Positions 14,613-25,604 of a DNA stretch of 64,000 bases are shown piece by piece. The notes under the pieces were generated by a model that saw only the letters and a program-made list of their open reading frames with translations, ran no database searches and had not been told where the DNA came from. The position numbers and the translations under genes were made by a program. Origin of the DNA: Oasisia sp. SBJ-2009 (Eukaryota > Annelida > Polychaeta > Sabellida > Siboglinidae); NCBI GenBank assembly GCA_964017155.1, contig OZ024861.1, positions 23,933,713 to 23,997,712 of the forward strand, given 5' to 3'. Within the stretch, counting starts at the first letter, position 1; every line of letters starts with the position of its first letter.

Positions 14613-15590
14613 ATAAAAACATTGATGCCTTGAACAGTATTGTTACTATTTTTATTACTATTTAATGGCTACATCTCTTAATGGTTATATCTCCCAGTGC
14701 ATGCCAAATAAAAGAGGGTTTTATGGTTCCCCTCAAATCAAAAAGTCCGACATTCCTTGAATGTGCACCAGACATACGACTATTTTCATATTTAATAGCA
14801 GGAACCTAGAATTTAGGTAGGCAGAATACTGAATGGAACAGCCAGATAATGTTGGTAAAAGGACAAGTCGTGCCGCTGCCCCCCCCCCCTCCCCCCGTTA
14901 AACCCTGTAGCCCGGGGGATAGGGGTACGAAACCGTACCGTTATGGTTATGTAACAGTGGCGCCGCTCTGTGGCTTGATGCGACAACGCCATTGGTCGAC
15001 CCACTCTCTGCTCTTCTGAACACGTGCTTTTCAAGCGGACGAGAAGGGCAGAACAGCAATGGCTACTTGCTAACCATTCACGTACAGGTGCAAATCTGTG
15101 GTTGTTCTTATGTGGAATAAGGTTTAGGTTTAGTGTTAAGGTTGAAGGTACTGTTGACAAGATTGACGTTAGGTGTTTTACAAGCATTTATACGTGAGTG
15201 GTTAGCAAGTATAGCCACCTCCGTTGAATGCCGCCTTTTCGTAGATGTTTATGAAGGTGATGTGGCTGTGGAAGATTCAAAAGACCAATTAGTATTACCT
15301 ATTGGCAATGTTACGTAAGTTTAACTTATCATATGGAACACTAGTTTTTCAAAACCGGTTTCCAACTGGCTGTCAACTTCAATATCCCCGTATTACTGTT
15401 ACGCTCTGCATGACGTATTTATTAAGATTTATTTATGGGGATATTGAATTTGGCAGCCATTTTGAAAAATGGCCGTCGCATGCCCAGTTGCCCGTTGCAT
15501 GCCCAGTTTTTTTTAAAGTTCTACCTAGTAGAATTTTTTAGCCATATGTATATATATTATTCAAATCAACAGTCAAACTTTCTTAAGTAC
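14613..15590. other. No recognised gene
   Basis: A homopyrimidine C-run at 14879-14897. Short open frames on both strands without domain features. Nothing else supported. Confidence 0.5.
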
Positions 15591-15594
15591 GAAT

Positions 15595-16078
15595 ATGTCT
15601 AAATATCCGGGTGGTGTTTCTGCTCATGCGCGATAAATGTAAAATAATCAGTGCTGCAAAATACAAACCATTTATAATAATAAATGCCACGGGGTGTTAT
15701 TTAAGTTTGCTTTCCTGCGGTGATTAGTATGGCATGAAGAGTTGTTTAAAATGTAATTCGATAAATTAAAATATTACGTTTGTTTGCATCGTTGTCACAG
15801 ATTATGGCGCACTGAGGTCATGTGATTTGCGTTTGCTATAAAACATGTCCCCAAAAACTGTTTGCCTCGTGCTAATTTGAGACAAATACCTTTGCTGACA
15901 GTTTATACACGTCCTTTTGCCCGCAGTGCTCGATATATATCAGACTAAAGATGTATTTAATATATGAGATTCAGCGGGAAGCGTTAACGTTTTTAATGCA
16001 TGGTAACTAATGACAACGACTGAATCGCGCATGCGCAGAAACGTCACCAGAATATTATTTTACGCACGGAATAATGTG
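15595..16078 (-). mobile_element. Diverged MITE related to the 57.85-58.32 kb element
   Basis: The interior (ATTATGGCGCACTGAGGTCATGTGATTT, then TTTGCCTCGTGCTAATTTGAGACAAATACCT) matches the 57.85 kb MITE in reverse orientation. Ends carry imperfect inverted repeats around GTTTCTGCTCATGCGCGATAAATGTAAAAT and its counterpart ending GCGCATGCGCAGAAACGTCACC. The outer termini are too diverged to place exactly. No ORF. Confidence 0.6.
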
Positions 16079-17079
16079 CTACAATGCATTGAACACAACA
16101 TGTATACTTGCGAACTTGCAGGCGATTAAAAAAGGAAATAAAATGCTGAAGGCCAATAATTGGATAATGATTAGTGTGGTTACGTATTCCTCATTCTTGG
16201 AATTGTAACAAAAACGAGACTCTCGAGTCTCGAGTGATCTCGTCGCATTGATACTGTAGTTAGTCTGACATGGCAAGTTTAGCTTCTTCGTTACAGGAAT
16301 CTGGCCGAGCAGGGAAGTGATACTTTGCACAGCGGTTATGTAGCTGGCATGCGTAATAACGGCGAATATAATACTTAGAGTTCTGTAATAGGTGGGGACC
16401 AGACCGCCACTCAACTCGCCGATGGCCTACATTTTAGAATCACGCGAGATGGTTAAATCAAGGTGAAAGAATGCTTTGAAGAAGATCACTGCTATGTCGG
16501 CCAGATTGCTTTTTAGTTTAGGTATTAATGGACTTAAGTCAGTTCGTTTAGACTATTCATTTTTAAACAAAGTGCTGTATTTTATTTAACCGATTAAGAA
16601 TACTAGTTAAGATAGATACGACTCTAAAGTCATTTCGTTAGGCTTTTGCTTTTAATTTATAAACAAAGTGCCGTATTTGATTGAACCAATTATGGATACT
16701 AGTTAAGATATTTACATATGACTTACTCTGTCCCTTCTCCCTGATAATTATCAGCGGCAGCGGTTTCATGAAAAGGAAATGAAATTAATAGTTCGAGAAG
16801 AAGACGGAGAAGTTCTCAGCCAGTGTGATGGCTATGGCTATGGCATACGATCGTGATGTATGACAAGAAGTATAAGCTATACTCCAATGTTGGGTGGACG
16901 GCACTAGAAAACTCCCCCTGCTTGTCAAACACGACCTGTCTCGCTCATTGCCAAAATATAAACTTTTCATTATAATAATGTTACATGGGGTTAAATGCAC
17001 CACATATTTGTAAATGTCATGAACATTTATATTTGATTTGTCTTTTGATCGGAGTCAGCATATTTCTAACTGTACAGTT
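16079..17079. other. No recognised gene; short internal duplication
   Basis: A block of about 115 bp is imperfectly repeated at about 16540-16635 and 16650-16715 (ACTAGTTAAGATA and neighbouring AAACAAAGTGC blocks). Otherwise no signal. Confidence 0.4.
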
Positions 17080-17440
17080 CGGTACTGTACTGTACGGTAC
17101 GGAATAGTACAATACAGTCAGCGTCATGAGTGATATGCCGACAAACTACGTTATGGACAACGTCATGGCTATTATGCCACCAAACTGAATGACACACTCA
17201 AAACAACAGGTGTTATGTCGTCAAACTGTACGGTATAATCAATGTCATGGGTGTTATGTCGTCAAATTATACACAGACAATTAACGTCATATGTGTTGTG
17301 CCGTAAAACGGTATGGTACAGTCAACGTTATGGGTGCTATGCCACCCAAGTGTATGGTGCAATCAATGTCATTGTCATCAAACTGTACGGTATAGTCAAC
17401 GTCACGGTTAGGTCGTCAAACTATACAGTATTCGAATGGT
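17080..17440. repeat. Irregular tandem repeat, roughly 40-60 bp units
   Basis: Recurring blocks of the type GTACGGTATAGTCAACGTCA followed by TGGGTGTTATG(T/C)CGTCAAAC with variable spacing, about eight units. It ends just before the Gypsy LTR. Confidence 0.7.
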
Positions 17441-17457
17441 TTTCGCAGCGAGGTTTA

Positions 17458-17683
17458 TGAAACGTGTCGTCTTGGCCTGACATCTGTGTAGTCGGATTGT
17501 CCGACTCATCTCGCATTCATGCATATCTGATTCGACACCAGAAGTACTGAACAAATCACTTTATTACAATTACAAGCAGAGAGAGAGGGATAACACTGAT
17601 CGACCTCGAGTCTCGTCATCTTCCAAGACTGATCTCATAACTGTATATGTCGTTCTATGCACTTGCATTGGCATACCATCACA
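17458..17683 (-). repeat. Gypsy 3' LTR
   Basis: 226 bp. On the (-) strand it starts TGTGATGGTATGCC and ends CACGTTTCA, the usual TG...CA ends. It contains GTAATAAAGTG, a possible polyadenylation signal. It includes a block of about 36 bp (TCTTGGCCTGACATCTGTGT onward) that the 5' LTR lacks. Confidence 0.93.
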
Positions 17684-17697
17684 TCCCTCTTTCTTCA
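17684..17697 (-). other. Gypsy polypurine tract
   Basis: On the (-) strand TGAAGAAAGAGGGA lies immediately before the TGTGATGG start of the 3' LTR, the expected place for plus-strand priming. Confidence 0.85.
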
Positions 17698-17800
17698 AAA
17701 CATAAAGACAAAATAACTAACTTACCAATGTCCGTATGTAAGAGAAATCAAATCATTATTCTAACTATTAGCCATAATGTTCGTGTAAACTAGAACACAA

Positions 17801-18713
17801 TTACAGGTCCAATCGTTGTGGGCGTTTCACTCGTCTTCCGGAGCTAGTGTATTGTTCCGGTTGTGGAAGCTGGAAACGGACTGACTTCTTCTGGGGTAAC
17901 ACGGAGTTACACGGAGGTGGTACGACTTGCATGTCGTCTCTTCGCGTCAAGTCGGCTGTATCGTCCACATTGTCTTGTTGGAACGTATGTCGCTCAGTCG
18001 TCTCACGGAGGAGACGACGGTTACGCCTAAGGACATTGCCTGTCGGAGTCAAGACGTTGTACGACCGCGGCTGTACATCAGTTAATATCACCTTGGCAGG
18101 CTGCCAGGTGTCTGTCTGAGTGTCTCTCACACGAACGTCCTGTCCGGGTATTAGCGGTGCAAGTGGTTGCATAGCTCGCTTATCATGGTTAAGACGTTGG
18201 ATTTCTTGCCTCTCGGCGAGACGACGTCTGATTTCGTCTTTCGACCAGTGTTCATTTCTGATGATCACGTGGAGGTTCGATTTGTACTTGCGGGCATTTA
18301 GCATCTCTGCCGGTGACGGTAAGTGGCTGTCGATTGGTGTGGATCTCAACGCGAGCAGTGCTTTCTGCGGGTTGGATCTCGACATCGCTGCCTTCTTCAG
18401 GGTATACTTCACCGTCTGAACTTGACGTTCGATGAATCCATTCGATTGTGGGAAGTGTGGGCTGGACGTTACGTGGTCGAAACCACTCGGCGGCGAAGTT
18501 TCGAAAAGCCTGACTGCTATAGTGTCCACCGTTGTCGCTCACAACCTTGCTTGGCGATCCATTCTCCGCAAACACCTCACTCATCTTCGATATGATGCGG
18601 TCACTCGTCACTTTCCCCTCGATGCGGTAGACAAAAGGGAATTTCGAGTAGTAGTCACAGATGAGAAGATACGTGTCCTCTCGTATGGCAAACAGGTCTG
18701 TGCCGACGATCTG
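17801..18713 (-). pseudogene. Gypsy integrase core and C-terminal region, frameshifted
   Basis: Continues in frame past the stop at 18714-18716. The catalytic core has DLF early and VVSDNGGHYSS (second Asp of the DDE triad). A frameshift follows near 18475, after which SPHFPQSNGFIER supplies the third catalytic residue (Glu). The C-terminal part (PGQDVRVRDTQTDTW) resembles the SH3-like GPY/F region of Gypsy integrases. The product ends at 17801. Integrase would insert the cDNA into the genome. This copy cannot make it intact. The last 400 bp are nearly identical to the deleted copy at 23.2-23.6 kb. Confidence 0.9.
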
Positions 18714-19850
18714 TCACGGACGTGTCGGTAACTCATGCTGCATCAGCGGCTCGTGCGCCTGACGTTTCTGTTGACACGCATCGCACTTACTCACGATGAC
18801 GTCGATATCCTTGTTGATCGACTTCCAGTAGACACAGGACCTCGCTCGTAGCCGGGTCTTCTCTATGCCCTGGTGAGCCTCGTGCAGTTTGCTCAACACT
18901 TCCGCCTGTAGACTTAGGGGAATCACCAGACGGTCGCCCTTCATGATAAGACCGTCCTCAACTGCCAACTCGTCTCGGCATGACCAGTAGGGTCGCAACG
19001 GTGCAGCTAGGTGGTGTTGGCTATCTGGCCATCCATCCACGATGACGGCTCTCAGCGCACACAGTTCATCGTAGGCCTGTGTCGCCTCTCTGATCGACTG
19101 TAGTTTCTGCGTTGAAAACTGTACGAATGACACTTGTATGTCAAGGTCGATCTGCGTCGACTCGCTACTCGGTTGTCTTGACATGGCGTCGGCCAGCATC
19201 ATTTGCTTTCCTGGCTTGTAGCGTAACACAAAGTCATACGGTTGTACTCGCAGGAACATTCTCTGTAATCTCTGCGGTGCTGCTGCAAGGTTCTTCAAGT
19301 TGAACATCTCGAGAGGTTTGTGGTCCGACTCGAGAACGAACGATTTTCCGTAGACATACATGTGGAACCTCTCGCAGCCGAAGACGACTGCGAGCATCTC
19401 ACGTTCAATGTTGGCGTATCGCTGTTCGCAATCACTAAGTGACTTGCTGGCAAACGCGATGGGCTTCCCGTGTTGAATGAGAACGGCGCCGAGTCCTCGG
19501 CTGGAGGCGTCGACCTGGATGACACTCTCAGCCTGTGGGTCGAAGTACGCAAGGGTCACTTCACGACAGATGAGAGACTTCGTCGCTTCAAACGCTGCGT
19601 TGTGAGATTCCGCCCAGATGAACTCGGCGTCCTTCTTCACTAGATCACGCAGGGTTGCGGTTTGCTGCGACAGGTTTGGAATGAATGGCGACATGTACGT
19701 GGCTATGCCCAGAAATTCCTGAAGCTGTGCGACGTTTTGCGGTGCTTTCATTCGCTGGATGTCCGCGGCTCTGCCTGGGTCTGGACGTACGCCGTCTGCG
19801 CTGAATTCCAACCCGAAGAGAACTTCATGTTCGCCTGTTTGATGTCGCAT
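18714..19850 (-). pseudogene. Gypsy RNase H plus integrase zinc-finger segment
   Basis: 378 codons. After the end of RT (VAQLQEFLGIATYMSPFIPN) comes RNase H with VDASSRGLGAVLIQ, FASKSLSDCEQRYANIERE and ESDHKPLEM. The linker contains YKPGKQMMLADAMSR. The integrase HHCC finger follows: HEAHQGIEKT and CDACQQKR. It ends in PTRP then TGA, where related elements have PTRPW. A single G-to-A change of a Trp codon therefore explains the stop. The start given is only the first Met in this frame. Upstream it is entered by frameshift from the RT frame. Confidence 0.92.
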
Positions 19851-21358
19851 TTATCAATGTTGAACACCAGCCCATGCTGCAGTGCTACTCTCATCAAGTT
19901 GTGCAGATGTTTGTCGTGTTCGGCTTCTGTCTTCCCGAACACACCCACGTCGTCAGCAATACTTATCGTTCCCGGGCACTTCTCAAGGATGCAGTCCATC
20001 CTCTCCTGGAACACGTCTTGGCTGAGGTTCAGGCCAAACGGTAGTCTTCTGAAACAATACCGGCCGAAGGGACTGTTGAACGTTGTCAGACGCTTAGACT
20101 CGTCGTCTAACTGCACGGACCAGTATCCGTGACGTGCGTCTAGCTTGGAGAAGATCATTGACCCAGCAAGCTTGTGGGTAATTTCCTCCAAGGTCGGTGT
20201 TGGGTAGTGCGGACGCTTGATAGCTGTGTTCAAGTCTTTGGGATCCAAGCAGATGCGCAACTTTCCGTTCGACTTCCTGCTGTATACGATGCTAGATACC
20301 CAATCTGTAGGCTCCTCGACCTTCTCGATCACCCCGAGTTCTACCATCTGGTTGATCTCATTCCTCACGTCGTCTTTGATGTGGATCGGACATCGTCTGG
20401 GCGCATGTACGACAGGGGTCACAGCAGGGTCTAGTGTGATGTGGAACGTTTCGCGGAACTTGCCGATGCCCTTAAAACAATCTGGATACAGCCGCTGGAG
20501 ATCTTCCTTCGAGTTCAACGGCGGTGGATCTTCGCTGACTGCACAGTTCAAGGTCACCAAGTTGAGCTTGCGGCAGGAAGGTAGTCCCAAGATCACTGGA
20601 CCTGGCGTGTCAGCAACAAAGAACTCTGCTTCGTGTGTGGTTGTCTCATGCACACACTTCAGTCGCGTAGTACCGTACTGCCGGATCAATTGTCCGTTGT
20701 AGGCAGTTAGGATCGTGTCTCGATGCTCAAGGCTGCCTCGCACAGGTATTCCTTCTGTGTCGATGTTTGACGGGTACATGCGCTGGAACGTCCTCAGCGG
20801 CATTACGTTACCCTGCGCACCTGTGTCGACCTTGACACGAAGTGTCGCTGGGATGTCAGGCCTGTCTTTCAGCGTGATCCTGAGAGTCGCATATACCTCG
20901 TCCCTCTCGACGGCATTGATGTTGACGGTATTAAAAGCAAGCGGCTCGAAGTTGTCGCTGAGCTGTTCGAATCTGGCGTCTTGACTGATGGAGTGAACAC
21001 CACCCCGTTGGCGCTCATCTCGGTTGGTCCTTCGTCTTGACCTAGCTCGGGATCTTGGTCGCCCAGAAGAGTGTCGTCTTCCTCCGGCGCCAGACGTCCA
21101 ACCTGTAGCCTGCCGACATACTCGCTGCCAGTGATTGAGTTTCCCACATGCGTTACACTTACTGCCCTCTGCTGGACATCGATCTGTGGGCGCATGATGA
21201 TGACGTCCACATTTTGCACATGTAGGTGCCTCCTCTCGACGTCCGCTTGGCTCTCCGCGACCGGCTGACGTGACTGATGCTGCTAGCGTCTCCTGAGAAC
21301 TGCTGCATGTTGGCCAGTGTTGCTTCATGCGTTCTAGCAACGTCCATCGCCGCGTCAA
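19748..21358 (-). pseudogene. Gypsy zinc knuckles, protease and reverse transcriptase
   Basis: 536 codons. Two zinc knuckles come first (CAKCGRHHHAPTDRC and CNACGKLNHWQRVC), then the aspartic protease active site VDTGAQGNVMPL. RT motifs follow: RICLDPKDLNTAIKRPHYPT, FSKLDARHGYWSVQL, CFRRLPFGLN, and the active site SIADDVGVFG. Near 19840 the frame degenerates and the true continuation lies in another frame. Role in the family: nucleic-acid binding, polyprotein cleavage and cDNA synthesis. The zinc knuckles lie in this frame rather than in the gag frame, so a frameshift separates them from capsid. Confidence 0.93.
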
Positions 21359-21841
21359 GTGTTAGTGTCTCATTACGGCACAGTAGCTTTTCTTGCACTT
21401 TCCCGTGCCGGACACCCACTACTAACTGTTCGATCAACCTCTCATCGGTTTCTGTAGTATCACGGAACTTGCATTTACGCGCCTGCGTCTTGCAGCGTGT
21501 CATGAATTCGTCAACTCTCTCAGAACTCAACTGCCTGAATTTTTGCAGATGAAAACGGCTCAGCCTGTAATTAGACTTGGGTTCTATCAGAGCCTGGAAT
21601 TTAGCCCAAATGACCTCAACGTCTTTCTTATCAATTTCACTGAGGTCCCAAGTATTGTACATTCGCCGACCCTCCTGTCCTACCCATAGCAGGATGTAGG
21701 TCACTCGTTCACTCTGCCCTTTTCAGCAAAGGGCCCACTGAAAATCAGTTCGCAATATTGACGGAATGAACGAAACTCCGTGGGTAAATCAGTGGCTAAC
21801 CAGTTCATGCGGGGCGGCTCTATACCTGACAGATCAGCCAT
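21159..21841 (-). pseudogene. Gypsy gag (capsid part), frameshifted
   Basis: An ATG at 21841 opens MADLSGIEPPRMNWLATDLP, about 140 bp after the LTR. This frame hits TGA after about 44 codons and must shift by one base to enter the 21159-21704 frame, which carries WDLSEIDKKDVEVIWAKF, FRQLSSERVDEFMTRCK and ERLIEQLVVGVRH. This is the retrotransposon capsid (Retrotrans_gag) pattern. It loses phase again near 21260, before the zinc knuckles. Confidence 0.85.
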
Positions 21842-21964
21842 GGCTGTCTATTAATGGCAATGTCTATCACTTACTCAGTGAGAACAAATCGGAGCTGGCC
21901 AGCGTCGACTCGGCGGTGCCGCGTGCGTGTTGACTTATTTACGAATGTCGAAAGCGCCGGATTC

Positions 21965-21981
21965 AACCGTAGCTGCCACCA
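21965..21981 (-). other. Gypsy primer-binding site
   Basis: On the (-) strand TGGTGGCAGCTACGGTT follows the LTR end CACGTTTCA without a gap. It starts with TGG as expected for pairing with a tRNA 3' CCA end. The tRNA was not identified. Confidence 0.7.
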
Positions 21982-22172
21982 TGAAACGTGTCGACGTCAT
22001 CTCGCATTCATACATATCTGATTCGACACCAGAAGTACTGAACAAATCACTTTATTACAATTACAAGCAGAGAGATGGATAACACTGATCGACCTCGAGT
22101 CTCGTCATCCTCCAAGACTGATCTCATAACTGTATATGTCGTTCTATGCACTTGCATTGGCATACCATCACA
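21982..22172 (-). repeat. Gypsy 5' LTR, internally deleted
   Basis: 191 bp, same ends as the 3' LTR. It lacks about 36 bp near its 3' end (GTGTCG joins directly to ACGTCATCTCGC) and has a few substitutions. It carries the same GTAATAAAGTG motif. Confidence 0.92.
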
Positions 22173-22881
22173 CGTCCTCCAATTTCACAGATTGCAGACC
22201 ATGCAAAGTGGATGAGAGAATAGGGAAAACAATTAACAACAAAACAGAGCTGCCAATATTACTAACAACAACAGTAGTACAAAAGGTAGAAAGGTAAAAA
22301 AGTAGTAATGTTGAGATAGTCAACTAACTAATTATACGGTGTCAATTAGTAATAACAATAAATAAATAAAATTAGGCAAACTACAACAAAATAGCAGGGA
22401 TGTCATAGTAACAGGTTTCCTTAAAATGACCACAGTTTCCCTAGGCTTTCATGTCCCCCTAAACAGAATTAGTTTGGTAATTTCATGTATTATTGCTGGT
22501 CATGCAATTTACATATGACTAATGTTTTAAAACTATTAATTTCCTAAATTAATGGCAGTGGAACATAAATATGTTCGCAACGATATAACCTAAGCTATAT
22601 ATTGTATAATCAGTGGAAAGAGACTCCGGATCTTGTTTTCTGTCGGTTGGTACAGTTGTACGCTTTGCAGAAAATAATTCCATACTTGCTATTTCACAAT
22701 GACTGTTGTAGCCAGCAGGGTTAACGTTGCTCACGTCAGTGTCAACCACCGAACTGTCCAGTGTTTGGGTTCTATATACTCCAGGTCACAGTCCTTCCCC
22801 TAATGACTAAGCTGGAGGCTACAGCCTATCCCACTGGATCATTATTCACATTGCCAAGGAACCACAGTGACAACTATTTAG
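22173..22881. other. Unassigned spacer between two Gypsy copies
   Basis: 709 bp, AT-rich, with no LTR, gag or pol similarity seen and no long ORF. It separates the near-full-length element from the deleted one. Confidence 0.6.
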
Positions 22882-23641
22882 TGAAACGTGTCGTCTTGGC
22901 CTGACATATGTGTAGTCGGATTGTCCGACTCATCTCGCATTCATACGTATCTGATTCGACACCAGAAGTACTGAACAAATCACTTTATTATGATTACAAG
23001 CAGAGAGAGGGATAACACTGATCGACCTCGAGTCTCGTCATCTTCCAAGACTGATCTCTTGGACTGCATATGTCGTTCTATGCATTTACATTGGCATACC
23101 ATCACATCCCTCTTTCTTCAAAACATAAAGACAAAATAACTAACTTACTAATGTCCGTATGTAAGAGAAATCAAATCATTATTCTAACTATTAGCCATAA
23201 TGTTCGTGTAAACTAGAACACAATTACAGGTCCAATCGTTGTGGGCGTTTCACTCGTCTTCCGGAGCTAGTGTATTGTTCCGATTGTGGAAGCTGGAAAC
23301 GGACTGACTTCTTCTGGGGTAACACGGAGTTACACGCAGGTGGTACGACTTGCATGTCGTCTCTTCGCGTCAAGTCGTCTGTATCGTCCACATTGTCTTG
23401 TTGGAACGTATGTCGTTCAGTCGTCTCACGGAGGAGACGACGGTTACGCCTAAGGACATTGCCTGTCGGAGTCAAGACGTTGTACGACCGCGGCTGTACA
23501 TCAGTTAATATCACCTTGGCAGGCTGCCAGGTGTCTGTCTGAGTGTCTCTCACACGAACGTCCTGTCCGGGTATTAGCGGTGCAAGTGGTTGCATAGCTC
23601 GCTTATCATGGTTAAAACGTTGGATTTGGCATACCATCACA
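22882..23641 (-). mobile_element. Deleted Gypsy copy: 3' LTR, integrase tail, 14 bp of 5' LTR
   Basis: 22882-23106 is a 225-bp LTR, with the block missing from the neighbour's 5' LTR intact. 23107-23627 is the polypurine tract plus integrase C-terminus (stop at 23224), nearly identical to 17.68-18.20 kb. At 23627/23628 the internal sequence (CGTTGGATTT) jumps straight to GGCATACCATCACA, the outermost 14 bp of the 5' LTR. An internal deletion therefore removed most of the 5' LTR, gag and most of pol. The base following, GTTTA at 23642-23646, equals the 5 bp left of the other element at 17453-17457. Confidence 0.93.
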
Positions 23642-23646
23642 GTTTA

Positions 23647-24380
23647 CACTGCTTAAATAAAAAATCCTCGTTATATTAAAAATCCTCTTTAAACTCTTCG
23701 ACTTGCCGCTTGCTAATACACACAAAAAGTCCCCCCCGGGCGAAATTCCACGGGGCACCCGGCAACGCCCCTCCCCTTGTCCCCCCCCCCGCACCTGTTG
23801 GAGACGTTCTAGTTTGGTAACATTTCCGTTTGGTCCTAAAACAGCTCAGACAGTCATTGACCGACAAGGATCCCCGGCCTTGTTAACGCTCGGGTGTTGA
23901 CGACCGTCGGCAGTTGCGCTCACACACGATAGGATTAGATATCACTAACGCATAGTAGACAAGTTACAAAAACATGCGTGTTGTTGGACACCGGAAGACG
24001 CTGCGAATTAATAGGAAAACTGGTGTCTAGACGGTATATTCCTCAGGCAAATATCACCAATGACGTCGATGTAAATCATAGATATACATAGAATACGCAA
24101 GTGCGCACTTTTAGCGCATACTCCAAGGAACAGTGGGTCGGTAATAGACGAAGTGGTACAAGGTCTACACTTCCTGTCGATTTTTATTTATATCCACGTT
24201 TCGGTGGATTGTTTCTTGGATCAATATTAAGACTTTCTCGATATCTGGTATGTTGATTTTGAATCAAAGGTTAATTTGTAAGGAATTTGGTAAAGGTTTT
24301 TTAATTTCTAGATAGAAAATAAATTCATGGCGAGCAAATGAATTAAGCCGAACTGTTGTCATAACACTGCAGTTGTAACA
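23647..24380. other. No recognised gene
   Basis: C-rich patches at 23730-23800, otherwise featureless. No coding or repeat family recognised. Confidence 0.5.
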
Positions 24381-24385
24381 ATAAC

Positions 24386-24452
24386 ATACGCACGCACACA
24401 CACGCACGCACACGCACGCACACACACGCACACACACGCACACACACACGTG
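24386..24452. repeat. (ACACGC)n microsatellite
   Basis: Mixed (CACACG)/(CACGCA) repeats. A similar short patch lies at 24668-24735. Confidence 0.9.
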
Positions 24453-24735
24453 AGGGTATAGGCCCAACTGTAGATTTTATATGTGTAATGGGTAAATGGG
24501 TACTTATAAAATACACGTGTTGGCCAGCTCACTGTTTAACCATAATGGTTTGTTTGACAAATAGCGCTTACGATAAGTATATTTCTGATCTGATTTCAAA
24601 TTAAACCCCATTATAAATGCAATTTGAAATGCGCTTCTGATGACCGCAACTGGAGCCTCGTATCTCTCACGCACTCACACACACCGCACGCACGCACGCG
24701 CACATACCACACATACACAACCACACACACATATG

Positions 24736-24746
24736 CGCGTATATAC

Positions 24747-24819
<73 letters not shown>

Positions 24820-24848
24820 CATACGTTTGCTGTTAGCGTATTCCAGTA

Positions 24849-24915
<67 letters not shown>

Positions 24916-24921
24916 CATATA
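24736..24921. repeat. (TA)n tracts flanking a short unique segment
   Basis: (TACA)n/(TA)n at 24745-24815 and (TA)n at 24853-24911, separated by a unique segment that reappears after the Penelope fragment. Confidence 0.95.
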
Positions 24922-24927
24922 TATCCG

Positions 24928-25210
24928 ATAGACTGGGAGGGTGCGAAAGTGGTGGATAAAGATACGAACAGGTGTGCGCGTTGGATAAAAGAAGCCATCT
25001 GGATTAGGAAGACGAAACCAACTATGAACAGAGACGAGGGGGGCTACATACTAAGTCACGTGTGGGACAGTCTGCTCGCCACGCCATCTAGCGAGCAGTG
25101 ACCACTGAACATTCAGTTCCTGAAGAAGGCCGCCGATGGCGGTTGAAACGTTGAAGTGAGTAGAAATTATTAGTTGTGTAATCAGAAATTGTACTTGAAT
25201 ACATATATAC
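24928..25210 (+). mobile_element. Penelope-like element, 3' end with GIY-YIG C-terminus
   Basis: From 24928 the frame reads [15 protein letters not shown], then RWIKEAIWIRKTKPTMNRDE, GGYILSHVWDSLL and TGA at 25099-25101. This is the characteristic C-terminal end of the GIY-YIG endonuclease of Penelope-like retroelements. The 3' UTR contains CTGAAGAAGGCCGCCGATGG and GAAACGTTG, also typical. Most of the element is missing. A 33-34 bp segment (TACGTTTGC ... GCGTATTCCAGTAATAA) lies before it (24822-24855) and again after it (25215-25247), consistent with a target duplication. Confidence 0.85.
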
Positions 25211-25604
25211 CTCCTACGTTTGCAATGGGCGTATTCCAGTAATAACTATTTTACAGAAAGTCCCAATATTTTAAAATCCATTATCAAGTATCAGGTTTGG
25301 TTGTATTTTTCTGGAAAAAAAACAAGGCATGCAATTACACTAATTTTCCACATGAAGTTTGCTAAATAATAGTTCATATGCTGAGAACATTTTAGGAAAC
25401 CATGTTTCTATCCAGCACATGATAGGTTATAATGGCCGCTTATGCAACGTATCATGTGGCCCGTCCCAGGTGCGAAGCATTATGGGAACGTAACAATGAA
25501 AGCCACACATACGGACAACGCACAGATCAGTGGCACCGTCTGCTCTAGACTCGCGCATATCTGATCACCGAGACGATGAATTCGATTTAGGTTTAATCAG
25601 GTAA

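Larger units (their letters stand above)
17458..22172 (-). mobile_element. Ty3/Gypsy LTR retrotransposon, near full length but disabled
   Basis: On the (-) strand the order is 5' LTR (21982-22172), primer-binding site, gag, protease, reverse transcriptase, RNase H, integrase, polypurine tract, 3' LTR (17458-17683). RNase H before integrase identifies the Ty3/Gypsy group. At least four frame changes (gag start, gag-pol junction, RT/RNase H junction, integrase core) and one nonsense codon (18714-18716) disable it. The two LTRs differ by a block deletion in the 5' copy. No direct target duplication is seen between its immediate flanks (GTTTA left, CGTCC right). The left flank instead matches the right flank of the neighbouring deleted copy. 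Confidence 0.95.
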
